Source: Neomesorhizobium albiziae (GTDB lineage: Bacteria; Pseudomonadota; Alphaproteobacteria; Rhizobiales; Rhizobiaceae). Taken from it: a stretch of DNA of 64,000 bases. The notes beneath the pieces are model-generated. The model ran no database searches and was not told the DNA's origin. It saw only the letters and a list, made by a program, of their open reading frames with translations. Position numbers and translations under genes: made by a program. Shown piece by piece: positions 8,266 through 17,911 of this stretch. Location of the stretch: contig NZ_FOSL01000004.1 of assembly GCF_900114255.1 (NCBI RefSeq), positions 62,001-126,000 on the forward strand, in the 5' to 3' direction. Numbering within the stretch: position 1 is the first letter of the stretch; every line of letters begins with the position of its first letter.

Positions 8266-9365
8266 GCCTTGGGTCCCCGACGTCCGGCGCCGATCAGCGG
8301 GTCGGATACCGTGTCCAATGGCCAGCGCGAGCGCGGCGCAAGTTCCATGGCGCCGCCATCCACAAGCCCAGCGCGGATGCGCTCGACGCCGGCCCAGGCG
8401 ATCATCGCTGCATTGTCGGTGCAGAGTTCAAGCGGCGGCGCGACGAAGGCAAAGCCCCTGTTCCGGCACAGATCTTCGAGTGTGGTCCGCACTTGCTTGT
8501 TCGCGGCGACACCGCCGGCGACCACAAGAGCCGGATCGCGAACCTCCGGGAATTCGATTCGGAAGCGGTCCAGACTGCGCGAAACCCGGTCATTTAGGGT
8601 ATCGGCAATGGCGGTCTGGAACGAAGCGCAGATATCGGCGACATCGGTTTCACTCAACGGCGCAATCGCCGCGGCGGCCTGACGTACGGCGGTCTTCAGC
8701 CCGGAGAAGGAAAAATCCGGCCGCGCTTCGCCCTTCAGCGGGCGCGGAAAGGCGAATCGCCGCGGGTTGCCGCTGCGCGCCGCCTTCTCGACATTCGGCC
8801 CGCCGGGAAACGGCAGTCCGATCAGCTTCGCCGTCTTGTCGAAGGCTTCGCCGAGCGCGTCGTCGATGGTGGTCGCCCAGCGTTCGTAGTGGCCTACGCC
8901 GCGCACCAGCACGATCTGGGTGTGGCCGCCGGAGACCAGCAGCAGAAGATAGGGAAAGGCGAGGCCGTCGGTCAGCCGGGCGGTAAGCGCGTGGCCTTCC
9001 AGATGGTTCACGGCGATCAGTGGCTTGTCGGCTGCGGCCGCAAGCGCCTTGGCGGTCATCAGTCCCACGATCAGCCCGCCGATCAGGCCGGGACCGGCTG
9101 TCGCCGCCACTGCGTCGAGATCGGTGAGGCCGACGCCCGCTTCGCCGAGCGCTGCCTCGACGATGCCATCGAGCGCCTCGACATGGGCGCGCGCGGCGAT
9201 TTCCGGCACCACGCCGCCGAATGCCGCGTGCTCGTCGATCTGGCTGAACACGATGCTGGAAAGGATTTCAGGGCGGCCGTCGACGCCGAGTGCGACCACC
9301 GAAGCGGCCGTCTCGTCGCAGCTCGTCTCGATGCCTAGCACCTTGACCGCGTCCTGTTGCATCAT
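8262..9365 (-). CDS. tsaD: tRNA N6-threonylcarbamoyladenosine synthase subunit
   Basis: A 367-residue TsaD (Gcp/YgjD) protein, the catalytic subunit that transfers threonylcarbamoyl to A37 of ANN-decoding tRNAs. It has [14 protein letters not shown] at the start, the metal-binding [11 protein letters not shown], the ATP-site segment [14 protein letters not shown], and late [13 protein letters not shown] and [11 protein letters not shown]. Two adjacent ATGs (9365 and 9362) are possible. It is divergent from hemC with about 72 bases between, an arrangement conserved in Rhizobiales. Confidence 0.96.
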   Translation of the reverse strand: MMQQDAVKVLGIETSCDETAASVVALGVDGRPEILSSIVFSQIDEHAAFGGVVPEIAARAHVEALDGIVEAALGEAGVGLTDLDAVAATAGPGLIGGLIVGLMTAKALAAAADKPLIAVNHLEGHALTARLTDGLAFPYLLLLVSGGHTQIVLVRGVGHYERWATTIDDALGEAFDKTAKLIGLPFPGGPNVEKAARSGNPRRFAFPRPLKGEARPDFSFSGLKTAVRQAAAAIAPLSETDVADICASFQTAIADTLNDRVSRSLDRFRIEFPEVRDPALVVAGGVAANKQVRTTLEDLCRNRGFAFVAPPLELCTDNAAMIAWAGVERIRAGLVDGGAMELAPRSRWPLDTVSDPLIGAGRRGPKA

Positions 9366-9437
9366 TGCCCGACCACAAATTCATGGTTAGTAGGGGCGGA
9401 AAATCCCGCGCCGCGGGGTTATCATGGACCGCACGTT

Positions 9438-10361
9438 ATGGAAACAACCAGAATCGGCACGCGAGGCAGCGCACTCGCCCTGGCGCAGGCGGCGGAGACG
9501 CGCGCCCGGCTGATGGCCGCGCACGGCCTGCCGGAAAGCGCTTTCGAGATCGTGCCGATCTCGACCAGCGGAGACCGCATCCAGGACAGGCCTCTGTCGG
9601 AAGCCGGCGGCAAGGGCCTGTTCACCAAGGAGATCGAGGAAGCGCTGCTCGACGGCCGTATCGACATTGCCGTGCATTCGTCGAAGGACATGCCGACCCT
9701 GCTGCCGGAAGGCCTGGACCTCTTGGCCTTCCTGCCGCGCGAAGATCCGCGTGACGCCTTCATCGGACGTTCGGTCCGCACAATTGCCGAACTGCCGCAA
9801 GGCGCCACGGTCGGGTCGTCGTCGTTGCGCCGGCAGGCATTGATCCGCCGCATGCGGCCCGATCTGAAGGTCATCACCTTCCGTGGCAATGTGCAGACGC
9901 GCCTGCGCAAGCTGGGGGAAGGCCAGGTGGAAGGCACGATGCTCGCCAACGCCGGACTCCGGCGGCTCGGAATGGCCGATGTTATTACCGACCTGATGCC
10001 GCTCGAAGAATTTCCACCGGCGCCGGGCCAGGGCGCCATCTGCATCGAGGCCGTGATCGGAAACGAACGCATGGCCGACCTGCTGGCGCCGATCCATCAC
10101 GCTCCCACCGGCGCGGCATTGGCTTGCGAACGCGCCTTTCTCGCAGCCCTCGACGGCTCCTGCCGCACTCCCCTCGCCGGCTATGCATCGGTCGAGGGAG
10201 AAATGCTGAGATTCTCCGGCCTGATCATCACGCCCGACGGAAGCGAAGCGCACGAAATCGCAGCCCATGGCCCGGTCTCCGACGCCGCCGGCATCGGTCG
10301 CGCGGCGGGTACGGCGATCCGCGCCAAGGCCGGCCCGAACTTCTTCGACGGCTGGTCGTGA
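9438..10361 (+). CDS. hemC: Hydroxymethylbilane synthase (porphobilinogen deaminase)
   Basis: A 307-residue enzyme joining four porphobilinogen units into hydroxymethylbilane, the linear tetrapyrrole. The N-terminal [14 protein letters not shown], the catalytic-loop region VHSSKDMPT, and the cofactor-binding Cys in [12 protein letters not shown] are all present. I chose the ATG at 9438 over a longer frame because it begins the conserved domain. The stop codon overlaps the hemD ATG by one base (TGATG), so hemD is coupled to it. Confidence 0.96.
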   Translation: METTRIGTRGSALALAQAAETRARLMAAHGLPESAFEIVPISTSGDRIQDRPLSEAGGKGLFTKEIEEALLDGRIDIAVHSSKDMPTLLPEGLDLLAFLPREDPRDAFIGRSVRTIAELPQGATVGSSSLRRQALIRRMRPDLKVITFRGNVQTRLRKLGEGQVEGTMLANAGLRRLGMADVITDLMPLEEFPPAPGQGAICIEAVIGNERMADLLAPIHHAPTGAALACERAFLAALDGSCRTPLAGYASVEGEMLRFSGLIITPDGSEAHEIAAHGPVSDAAGIGRAAGTAIRAKAGPNFFDGWS

Positions 10362-11077
10362 TGAATGGCCGGGTGCTGGTCACGCGGCCGCAACCCGGCG
10401 CATCGCGCACCGCGCTGCGGCTGGCCAAGGCTGGCTTCGAACCCGTCGTGTTGCCGCTAACCGAAATACGGCCGATCGTGGCGGAGCCGGTTTCCACTGC
10501 CGTCGATGCCATTGCGGTCACCAGCGCCAACGCTATTCGTAGTGCATCGGCCGCGCTGATCGCGCCGCTGACGGAAAAACCGTTGTTCGCGGTCGGCCCC
10601 CGCACGGCCAAAGTTGCAGACAAGGCCGGCTTCAAGCGGATTGTCGAGGCGGACGGCGACGCAGCCGGTCTTGCAGCCAAAATGGCTGCGCGGCTGCGCC
10701 CCGGGACGCGGGTGCTTTATCTCTGCGGCAAGGTGCGCCGCCCGGATTTCGAGGCTTCGGCTGCCGACGCTGGCCTGCTGCTGGAGGTGTTGGAGACGTA
10801 CGATACGGTCGAAATCGCTCATCCGGCCGAATTGGCCGATGCAACGCTGCGCGCCGACCCGATCGACGCCGCGCTGGTGCTGTCGGCCAGGGCGGCGGAA
10901 CTGATCGCATCGCGTGTCAGGCCGGGGCCGCTGGCCCATCTTTTTGAAGATACGCGCTATTTCTGCATGTCCAGCCGCGTGGCGGCGGCCCTTACCGGCA
11001 TCGACCCCAGCCATATATACATCGCCGAAAGGCCCGAAGAGGACGCCCTGATCGCCCTCCTCGCGCGAGAAAGCTGA
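10361..11077 (+). CDS. hemD: Uroporphyrinogen-III synthase
   Basis: A 238-residue protein that closes and rearranges hydroxymethylbilane to uroporphyrinogen III. HemD sequences are poorly conserved; the start RVLVTRPQPGASRTALRLAK, the mid-part TSANAIRSAS, and LFAVGPRTAKVADKAGFK are typical. Position directly after hemC (start overlapping the hemC stop) supports the call. A much longer frame upstream is only an out-of-frame reading of hemC. Confidence 0.92.
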   Translation: MNGRVLVTRPQPGASRTALRLAKAGFEPVVLPLTEIRPIVAEPVSTAVDAIAVTSANAIRSASAALIAPLTEKPLFAVGPRTAKVADKAGFKRIVEADGDAAGLAAKMAARLRPGTRVLYLCGKVRRPDFEASAADAGLLLEVLETYDTVEIAHPAELADATLRADPIDAALVLSARAAELIASRVRPGPLAHLFEDTRYFCMSSRVAAALTGIDPSHIYIAERPEEDALIALLARES

Positions 11078-11186
11078 TCCGCCATAACCCGGCCTCTTTT
11101 CACATGGAGCAGGTGTGATAGTGATCGGGTGACAATCCGCCGAGCCCGTATCGTGGTTCCGCAGCAGATTTTCCGGGAGTGACAGA

Positions 11187-12671
11187 ATGGTCAAGCCGCC
11201 CAAGATACGGCACTCGAAGACGCAGCGCGACCCGGTGACGATCGAATTGGAGCCCGGTTCGGTGTCGCGGGTCAGTGAAAATCCGGAAGCGGCGAGCATA
11301 TCGCCCGAAACCGATGCCGCGAACGAGCCGGTTTCGGCGGAAGACATCCAGCTTGCCGGATTGCCGGGGGCCGATGCTGCGTCCAGCGATGCCGACGGCG
11401 CAAAGGAAAGCGACTGGGTTTCGTTCGACCAGCCCGAAAAGCAGACGGAAGACGCGGCCAGCAAGCCGTCTTCCAGGAGCTCCGCCGAATTTGGGCGTAC
11501 CGAAACCGAGCAAGGAGCCGAGGCGACGTCGAGCGTTCCCCCGGTTGCACCGCGTCAGCCGCGGCAGAGCGGTTTTTCGGGGCTGGTAGCTGGGCTTCTC
11601 GGCGGCGTCATCGCGCTCACCGGCGTTGGCGGCTTGCAGTATGCCGGCTTGTGGCCATCGTCCGCACCTGCCGCCGATGACGCCGGCCAGGGGGCCGTGA
11701 TGGCGCTGCAATCCGAGATGACGGGCTTGCGGGACCGGATAGCTGAATTGCAGTCGAATGCCGGCAGTGGCGTGGACGTCGAGGGCCTGCGCAAGAGCTT
11801 CGACGAATCGACAGCGCGTGTCGATGGCTTGAGCACCACCGTCGAACAGGTGAAAACCGAGGTGACGGCGCTGAAATCGGCGGTCGAATCGGGCGGCGCC
11901 GGCGAAAATGCCGGATTGCAGGCGCTGCAGACAAAAATTGCCGAAATCGAAAAATCGATCGCGGCCCTCGGCCAAGCCGAAGCGGGAGCGGCTCCCGCCG
12001 ACGTTTCGGCCATTGGCGACAAGCTCGCCGCGGTCGAGACGGCCGTCAACGCCGCAACGACGGCAGCCTCGGCCAATGACGGCCGCATCGGCACCATCGA
12101 AAAGGGGCTGCAGACGCTGGAGCAGAGCGTCACCTCCCTGACCGGCAAGGTCGATGCGCAGGCATCGCAGCCGAAGGTGGCGCTGGCGATCGCGGCATCG
12201 GCGCTGAAGACCGCCGTCGATGCCGGCGGTTCGATCGCTTCCGAGGTCGAGGCGTTCGCGGCGGTGGCGCCGGATGCGCCGGAACTGGCTGATCTGCGCG
12301 CGCTGGCCGAAAAGGGCGTGCCGAGCCGCACCGAGATCCAGTCTGGATCGGGTGCAGCCGTCACCGCCATGGTCGATGCCGGCCGCACCGTCGACGAGAA
12401 CGCCGGCTATTTCGAGCGCCTGCTTTCCAGCGCCGAATCACTGGTCAAGATCCGCCCGGTCGGGCCTGTGGAGGGCACTGGCGTGCCTGAAATCGCAGCC
12501 CGCCTGGAGGCCGCGATCGGCGATGGCGATTACGCCAAGGCGATTGCGGAATATGAAACGCTGCCCGAGGGGCCGAAAGCCGCCGGTCAGGCATTCATGG
12601 AACAGGTTCGCGCCCGGCTCGCCGCCGAGCAACTGGTCGAAAAGGCAACCGCTGGCGCGCTGAAAGCGTGA
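11187..12671 (+). CDS. Alphaproteobacterial Mic60/mitofilin-domain membrane protein
   Basis: A 494-residue protein with a disordered acidic N-terminal region (about 1-125) and one transmembrane helix (GFSGLVAGLLGGVIALTGVG). A long heptad-like coiled coil follows (about 175-330), then a conserved C-terminal domain (from about KVALAIAASALKTAVDAGG to the end). This layout and the place in the heme cluster match the alphaproteobacterial homologues of mitochondrial Mic60, which shape intracytoplasmic membranes. The domain order (helix, coiled coil, C-terminal mitofilin signature) is visible; the membrane-bending role here is inferred. Preceded by GGGAGTGACAG. Confidence 0.82.
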   Translation: MVKPPKIRHSKTQRDPVTIELEPGSVSRVSENPEAASISPETDAANEPVSAEDIQLAGLPGADAASSDADGAKESDWVSFDQPEKQTEDAASKPSSRSSAEFGRTETEQGAEATSSVPPVAPRQPRQSGFSGLVAGLLGGVIALTGVGGLQYAGLWPSSAPAADDAGQGAVMALQSEMTGLRDRIAELQSNAGSGVDVEGLRKSFDESTARVDGLSTTVEQVKTEVTALKSAVESGGAGENAGLQALQTKIAEIEKSIAALGQAEAGAAPADVSAIGDKLAAVETAVNAATTAASANDGRIGTIEKGLQTLEQSVTSLTGKVDAQASQPKVALAIAASALKTAVDAGGSIASEVEAFAAVAPDAPELADLRALAEKGVPSRTEIQSGSGAAVTAMVDAGRTVDENAGYFERLLSSAESLVKIRPVGPVEGTGVPEIAARLEAAIGDGDYAKAIAEYETLPEGPKAAGQAFMEQVRARLAAEQLVEKATAGALKA

Positions 12672-12688
12672 CCGGCGAGGATTGAGCG

Positions 12689-14323
12689 ATGATCCGTATC
12701 CTGTTCTTCCTCATCGTCGTGTTCGCGCTCGGCCTCGGCTTTGCCTGGCTGGCCGACCGGCCGGGTGACCTCGAACTGACCTTCAACGGCTACCGCTACG
12801 AGATCACCCTGATGGTCGCAGCTGTCGCGGTGACGGCGGTCGTTGCCGCGGTGATGATCGCCTGGTGGCTGACCAAGGCGATCTGGAACAGCCCCTACAC
12901 GATCGCGCGCTATTTCCGGGTAAGGCGGCGCGACCGCGGCTACCAGGCGCTGTCGACCGGGATGATCGCGGCGGGTGCGGGCGATGCCGCCAAGGCTCGG
13001 CTCATGAACAAGCAGGCCGCCAAGCTGATCCGTTCCGACCAGGAACCGCTGATCAACCTGCTCGACGCGCAGACCTCGCTGCTGGAAGGCGACCACGATG
13101 CGGCGCGCCAAAAATTCGAAGCGATGCTCGACGATCCGGAGATGCGGATGCTCGGCCTGCGCGGGCTCTACATGGAAGCCGAGCGGCTCGGCGATCGCGC
13201 AGCGGCGCGCCACTACGCCGGCCGCGCCGCCGAGGTGGCGCCGCAACTTGTCTGGGCCAGCACCGCGACGCTGGAGGAAAAGACCGAACGCGGAGACTGG
13301 GATGGCGCGCTGAAACTGCTCGATGGACAGAAATCCGGCCGGCAGATCGACCGCGACGTGGCCAACCGCCGGCGCGCGGTGCTGCTTACCGCCAAGGCGA
13401 TGTCGCTGATGGACACCGACCCGGTCGCCGCGAAGAACGCCGCGCTCGAGGCAAACCGGCTGCAGCCCGACCTCGTGCCTGCCGCGGCTACCGCCGCAAA
13501 GGCATTGTTTCGCCAGAACGATATTCGCAAGGGCGCAAAAATCCTCGAAGCCAGCTGGAAGATCGAACCGCACCCGGAAGTCGGCGAGCTTTACCTGCAT
13601 GCGCGGCCAGGCGACGCGGCGCATGACCGGCTGACCCGCGCCAGGAAGCTCGAGGCGCTGAAGCAGAACAATCCGGATTCGTCGATGATCGTGGCACGCG
13701 CCGCACTCGACGCCCGCGAATACCGCGAAGCGCGGGAAGCCGCGGAATCGGCGATCCGCATGCAGCCGCGCGAAGGCGCCTACCTGCTGCTCGCAGACAT
13801 CGAGGAAGCCGAAAGCGGCGACCAGGGCCGCGTGCGGCAGTTCCTGTCGAAGGCGGTGCGGGCGCCGCGCGACCCGGCATGGGTGGCGGACGGCTTCGTT
13901 TCCGACCGCTGGGCGCCGGTGTCGCCGATAACCGGCAAGCTCGACGCATTCGAGTGGCGGGCGCCGGTCGAGCGACTGACGCCGCTGATCGAGCCTTATG
14001 TCGACCTCGAGGAAGACAACCAGCCGGCGCTGGCCGCGCCGGCCGAAGCCGATGTCGAGGACACCATCGTTGAGCCTGCCGAGACCGCCGCCACGCCGGT
14101 CGAGGCGGCTGTGCAGCCGACTGCCGGGCCTACCGATGCGGCGAAGGTCGAACCCGGCCGGATGGAAACGCCGACTGCGCCGCGGCCACTGCGCGAACCG
14201 CGCCAGCGGGCCGCCAAGGCGTCGGAGCCTGACGCCTTCATGCCCACCAACCCGCCCGACGACCCGGGCGTCACGCCCGAGGACGAGGTGGAACCGACGC
14301 CACGCCGTTTCCGTTTGTTCTAA
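12689..14323 (+). CDS. hemY: HemY N-terminal domain (TPR-like) membrane protein
   Basis: A 544-residue protein with two N-terminal transmembrane helices (about 3-21 and 38-60), a conserved loop (RPGDLELTFNGYRYEITL), then repeated alpha-helical TPR-like segments up to about residue 420. A Pro/Ala/Glu-rich, low-complexity tail closes it. HemY proteins of this type are linked by neighbourhood to heme synthesis; they are not the protoporphyrinogen oxidase also called HemY in Bacillus. It starts 17 bases after mic60, so hemC-hemD-mic60-hemY probably form one operon. Repeat A begins at its stop codon. Confidence 0.85.
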   Translation: MIRILFFLIVVFALGLGFAWLADRPGDLELTFNGYRYEITLMVAAVAVTAVVAAVMIAWWLTKAIWNSPYTIARYFRVRRRDRGYQALSTGMIAAGAGDAAKARLMNKQAAKLIRSDQEPLINLLDAQTSLLEGDHDAARQKFEAMLDDPEMRMLGLRGLYMEAERLGDRAAARHYAGRAAEVAPQLVWASTATLEEKTERGDWDGALKLLDGQKSGRQIDRDVANRRRAVLLTAKAMSLMDTDPVAAKNAALEANRLQPDLVPAAATAAKALFRQNDIRKGAKILEASWKIEPHPEVGELYLHARPGDAAHDRLTRARKLEALKQNNPDSSMIVARAALDAREYREAREAAESAIRMQPREGAYLLLADIEEAESGDQGRVRQFLSKAVRAPRDPAWVADGFVSDRWAPVSPITGKLDAFEWRAPVERLTPLIEPYVDLEEDNQPALAAPAEADVEDTIVEPAETAATPVEAAVQPTAGPTDAAKVEPGRMETPTAPRPLREPRQRAAKASEPDAFMPTNPPDDPGVTPEDEVEPTPRRFRLF

Positions 14324-14423
14324 TGCATGTCGCCCGAAAGTGTCCTCGGTTTCGGGAGAAACGACATGCACAAACAACAACACCTGCAGCGTGGCCGCCG
14401 GATTCCGTTCGGCGCGACGCGCT
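14323..14423. repeat. Intergenic palindromic repeat, family A, copy 1
   Basis: A roughly 100-bp element with two hairpins. The first has outer arms TGCATGTCG/CGACATGCA and inner arms CCCGAAA/TTTCGGG. The second is a GCCGCCGGATTCCGTTCGGC-type palindrome. Near-identical copies are at 37357..37452 and 40043..40140. The first base of this copy overlaps the hemY stop codon. It is non-coding: the open frames that cross it read the same peptide in each copy because the DNA is repeated. Confidence 0.85.
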
Positions 14424-14474
14424 GTAGACGGCAATCCTGTTAGGGCTGCCCCAATGACATCGTCTGGATATCCT

Positions 14475-14960
14475 ATGCTCGACCGCCTGCTCTCGTTCCT
14501 GAAAGACCTGCCCGGCAGCCCTTCCGCTTCCGACACGAACCCATTGAACGATCCGCGCGTAGCCGCGGCCGCACTGATGATCCATGTGATGGACGCCGAC
14601 GGCGTCCGCCGCACCGGCGAAAGCACCGCGCTCCGCCACGCGCTCGGCGAGACCTATAACATTTCGGGCGACGGCCTGGACGCGCTGCTGGCGGCGGGCG
14701 AACGGGCCGACCGGGAAGCCGTCGACCTCTATGCTTTTACCAGCGTGCTGAAGCGGCACCTCGACGAAAAGGCGCGGGTGGAATTCATCGGCATCATGTG
14801 GGACGTGGTCTATGCCGACGGGGAACGGCACGAACTGGAAGACAACACCGTCTGGCGGGTCGCCGAGCTGATCGGCGTCGACCGGCGCGACAGGATAGAG
14901 GCCAGGCAGCGGGCCGCACGCAACACGCCGGACGCGCAGGGCGACGCCAACGACGAATAG
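14475..14960 (+). CDS. TerB-like helical protein
   Basis: A 161-residue acidic, all-helical protein with the TerB-family pattern: AAAALMIHVMDADGVRRTGE at the start of the domain, then a later matching half FIGIMWDVVYADGERHELED. The two Asp-Ala-Asp-Gly-like acidic turns are typical of TerB/DjlA-type modules. Tellurite resistance gave the family its name but most members have unknown roles. I use ATG 14475 (MLDRLLSFLKDLPG); ATG 14454 is also possible and has an AGGG upstream. Confidence 0.8.
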   Translation: MLDRLLSFLKDLPGSPSASDTNPLNDPRVAAAALMIHVMDADGVRRTGESTALRHALGETYNISGDGLDALLAAGERADREAVDLYAFTSVLKRHLDEKARVEFIGIMWDVVYADGERHELEDNTVWRVAELIGVDRRDRIEARQRAARNTPDAQGDANDE

Positions 14961-15063
14961 AGGGCCGGAAAACCGCGCGGAAATATTCGCGGCCAGTGAA
15001 GTGACGGGTGTGCGTTTCTTCAAGAAAACGGGTCTTGTGGCAATTCCAGGCGGTACCGGGAAA

Positions 15064-15094
15064 CAAAAAACCGGCGGTCGCCCGCCGGTTTTCG
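15064..15094. terminator. Bidirectional intrinsic terminator (TerB-like gene / porin)
   Basis: AAAAAACCGGCGG-TCGC-CCGCCGGTTTT: a GC-rich stem flanked by an A-run on one side and a T-run on the other. It lies between the convergent TerB-like and porin genes and can serve both strands. Confidence 0.85.
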
Positions 15095-15118
15095 AAGTCA
15101 AGCCAACAGCATCAGGCG

Positions 15119-16219
15119 TTAGAAGTTGCGCTGAATGCGCAGGAAGCCGCCGAAATTGCTACCGTCGAAGTCGCTGTCGACATCGTCGTCGAAATTGTCG
15201 GCATAGACGAGTTCCGGCGTGACTCTCAGGCCAGGAACCAACTCGTACATGACGTTGGCCACCGCGATGAAGTCCTCAGAGTCGGTGTAGGTGATCTGTG
15301 TGTTGATCATGGCTTTCTGCGACACTTTCGCGGTGAAGCCCGTCCAGATCGCCCAGTCACCGTCCCACGGCCCGTAGAAGTTCGACTCGCCGTCGTCGTC
15401 ATCCTTGAGCCCCGCCATGACGAAGGCCGAGAAAGTTTCGTTGAACTTCACGTCGAGGCGGGCTTTGGCGGCCCATTCTTCCCAGACGGAATCGTAGCCG
15501 CCCATGACGCTGACGCCCCCCCAGCCTTGCGTGTATTTCACGCCGCCCGTCACGTGCGGCACGTAACTGTCGAGCGTGAACTCTTCGTAGCCTTCTTCGA
15601 CGGCGACACCAGCCGAAAACCCGTTGCTGCCATGGAAAGTGTAGGAGATCGTGTGGGTGTTATCGATCGGACCGTAGCCGATCAGATCGTCCTGGATGAC
15701 ATTGCCGGCGAAGTCCGAGAAGGTCAGGAAGAACGAATCCGTCTTGCCGATGAGGAAACCGCCAAGCTCGATATAGGCGTGCTCAAGGTCGACGGCGTCG
15801 CTGGCCGTGGTGAAGTCGTCCTCAACGTCGGTTGTATACTGAAAGTTCACCTGCGTGTAGGCGCGCAGCGTACCCAGTTCGGTTTCCGTGCGTGCGTCGA
15901 GCTGGAGAGCCGCGCGGGCCCGCTTGTAATAGGTGTCGTTCAGATTGCGCGTGACCCCGCCGCTCTCGACGAAATCCTTCTTGTCGAGCACATCCTCCTC
16001 ACCGAGGAAGCCTACGCCGATGTCGTAACGAATATAGCCACCGACCCTCAGGCAGGTCTCGGTGCCGGGCATATAGTAGAAACCCGTGCCATAGACGTCA
16101 CAGACGCGCACATATTCAACGGGCTCCGGCTCAGCGACGACCACCGCATCGGCGGCGCGGGCGCCGGAAACCGCCAGCAACGCAGCGGTGGACCCGAGAA
16201 AGAAGCTTCTGATGTTCAT
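15119..16219 (-). CDS. Porin, Porin_2 family (Omp2-like), copy 1
   Basis: A 366-residue outer-membrane porin with a signal peptide (MNIRSFFLGSTAALLAVSGA then ADAVVVAEPEPVEYVRVCD). The segment CDVYGTGFYYMPGTETCLRV follows; its two Cys residues are conserved in Rhizobiales porins. Alternating beta-strand sequence continues to a terminal Phe (LRIQRNF), needed for outer-membrane assembly. It is closely similar to the next gene upstream; together they recall the omp2a/omp2b pair of Brucella. It has its own terminator and a leader of almost 300 bases. Confidence 0.92.
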   Translation of the reverse strand: MNIRSFFLGSTAALLAVSGARAADAVVVAEPEPVEYVRVCDVYGTGFYYMPGTETCLRVGGYIRYDIGVGFLGEEDVLDKKDFVESGGVTRNLNDTYYKRARAALQLDARTETELGTLRAYTQVNFQYTTDVEDDFTTASDAVDLEHAYIELGGFLIGKTDSFFLTFSDFAGNVIQDDLIGYGPIDNTHTISYTFHGSNGFSAGVAVEEGYEEFTLDSYVPHVTGGVKYTQGWGGVSVMGGYDSVWEEWAAKARLDVKFNETFSAFVMAGLKDDDDGESNFYGPWDGDWAIWTGFTAKVSQKAMINTQITYTDSEDFIAVANVMYELVPGLRVTPELVYADNFDDDVDSDFDGSNFGGFLRIQRNF

Positions 16220-16459
16220 TGTAGCACTCCAAGAGAAGTAAACCGGTAGGAGGAGCGATCCATGGACGTGCTCCTTGCCGTCTGCAGATCATGGCGCGAC
16301 CCGCACCGTCCGCCTGCCTGATTTAAGCATCAGTTCTCACGGTGCACGCACAAACAATGCCTATGATGATTATGACAGACCAGGTGTGGCAGAAAGGATA
16401 CGATCTGGAGAGGCATTTGGCCAGGCGTGGACCAAATCGTGGAAGAGGCGCCACATGAG

Positions 16460-16484
16460 AAACCCGGCCAGTCCGACCGGGTTT
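16460..16484 (-). terminator. Intrinsic terminator of upstream porin gene
   Basis: AAACCCGG-CCAGTCCGA-CCGGGTTT lies about 25 bases after the stop codon of the second porin. On the minus strand the stem is followed by TTTCTC. Confidence 0.7.
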
Positions 16485-16507
16485 GCCAGCATCTCCGCCG
16501 CGAAGGA

Positions 16508-17605
16508 TCAGAAGTTTCGCTGGAAGCGCAGGAAGCCGCCGAAATTACCGCCGTCGTAGTCGTTGACGGTATCGTCGTCGAAATTGTCGACATAGACGAC
16601 CTCGGGCGTGATCCTGAAGCCGCTCACCAGTTCGTATTCGACATTCGCCACGGCGGCGAAATTATCCGCGCCATCGTAGGAGAACTGGGTGTTGATAGAG
16701 GCCTTGGGGCTGACCTGCGCCGTAAACCCGCCCCATACGCCCCAGTCGCCGCCCCAGCTACCGTAGAACGATGTCGCATCATCGGATTTTACGCCACCTA
16801 TGACGAAAACGGAGATGGCCTCCGACGCCTTCACATCGAGGCGCACCTTGCCGGCCCACTCTTCCCAAACCGAATCGTAACCGGCAACCACCGAAATGCC
16901 ACCCCAGTCCTGCGCGTATTTCGCGCCGGCCGCGACATGGGGCACGTAGCTGTCGATCGTGAATTCGTCCGCGCCCTCTTCGAGCGCCGCGCCAAAGGTC
17001 AACCCGTTACCGGCATCGAACTTGTACTGGATCGTATGGGTAGCGAAAGGGCCATAAGGGACGAGGTCGTCCTGGATCACCGCGCCCGCGTAATCACCGA
17101 AGGTGGAGAAGAACGAATCCGTCTCGCCGATCAGAAAGCCGCCGAGTTCGATGTAAGCATGCTCGATCTCGATTCCTTCTTCGGTGGCCGTGATCGAACC
17201 GTCGATCTCCTCCACCACGGTGCTGTCGAACTGGAAATTAATCTGCGAATAGGCGCGCAACGTACCGAGTTCGGTTTCCGTGCGGGCATCGATTTGCAAG
17301 GCGGCGCGGGCACGCTTGTAATAGGTATCGTTGAGATTGATGGTGCCGTCTTCAGCCAGATCCTTCTTGTCGATTACGTCTTCGAAACCAAGATAGCCGA
17401 CGCCGATGTCATAGCGGACGTAACCGCCGACACTCAGGCAGGTTTCGGTGCCGGGCATGTAGTAGAAGCCGGTCCCGTAGACATCGCAGACACGCACATA
17501 TTCGACCGGCTCGGGCTCCGCCACGACCACGGCATCGGCTGCGCGGGCGCCTGAAGCCGCCACGACAGCGGCAGCGGATGCGAGGAAAAGGCCTTTGAAG
17601 CGCAT
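16508..17605 (-). CDS. Porin, Porin_2 family (Omp2-like), copy 2
   Basis: A 365-residue porin with a signal peptide (MRFKGLFLASAAAVVAASGA), the same EYVRVCDVYGTGFYYMPG segment with paired Cys, and a terminal Phe (RFQRNF). It is colinear with the neighbouring porin along its length. The differences are clustered in the predicted surface loops, for example around INLNDTYYKRA and the QFDSTVVEEIDG segment. Tandem duplication with loop divergence is the simplest reading. The ATG at 17605 is chosen over a 50-residue upward extension with no signal-peptide character. Confidence 0.92.
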   Translation of the reverse strand: MRFKGLFLASAAAVVAASGARAADAVVVAEPEPVEYVRVCDVYGTGFYYMPGTETCLSVGGYVRYDIGVGYLGFEDVIDKKDLAEDGTINLNDTYYKRARAALQIDARTETELGTLRAYSQINFQFDSTVVEEIDGSITATEEGIEIEHAYIELGGFLIGETDSFFSTFGDYAGAVIQDDLVPYGPFATHTIQYKFDAGNGLTFGAALEEGADEFTIDSYVPHVAAGAKYAQDWGGISVVAGYDSVWEEWAGKVRLDVKASEAISVFVIGGVKSDDATSFYGSWGGDWGVWGGFTAQVSPKASINTQFSYDGADNFAAVANVEYELVSGFRITPEVVYVDNFDDDTVNDYDGGNFGGFLRFQRNF

Positions 17606-17856
17606 GCGCCGTCTCCAGTCGGTTTGGCTGTAACTCGGATTTGGGAGCGCCCCCCGCTCCTGATATCGAACTTGGCCAATTGCAGCTTTACTGGCAATCG
17701 CCAGCGCTTCGCGCAAATAGCGATTTGCTTCACCAGGAAGCAAATTCGGCACAAATGTGGTGAAAATGACACTACTTTAACTGTTGGATTCCAAACTTCT
17801 ATAACAACTGTATTGAGAATACTGCGTTTGTCAGCGCGATTCGGTAGCCGCCGAAC

Positions 17857-17886
17857 CAAAAAAAAGCCGGGCACGGAGCCCGGCTT
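17857..17886 (-). terminator. Intrinsic terminator of lolA-like gene
   Basis: On the minus strand: AGCCGGGC-TCCGTG-CCCGGCT followed by a run of T residues. It begins about 25 bases after the LolA-like stop codon. Confidence 0.88.
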
Positions 17887-17911
17887 TCGCGGTTTTCGGC
17901 GGGGTGCGCGA

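Noticed and set aside
12587-14626. 679-residue minus-strand frame opposite hemY
   Set aside because: It is a shadow of hemY with Arg/His/Gly-rich composition and no domain; the plus frame has clear membrane helices and TPR-like pattern.
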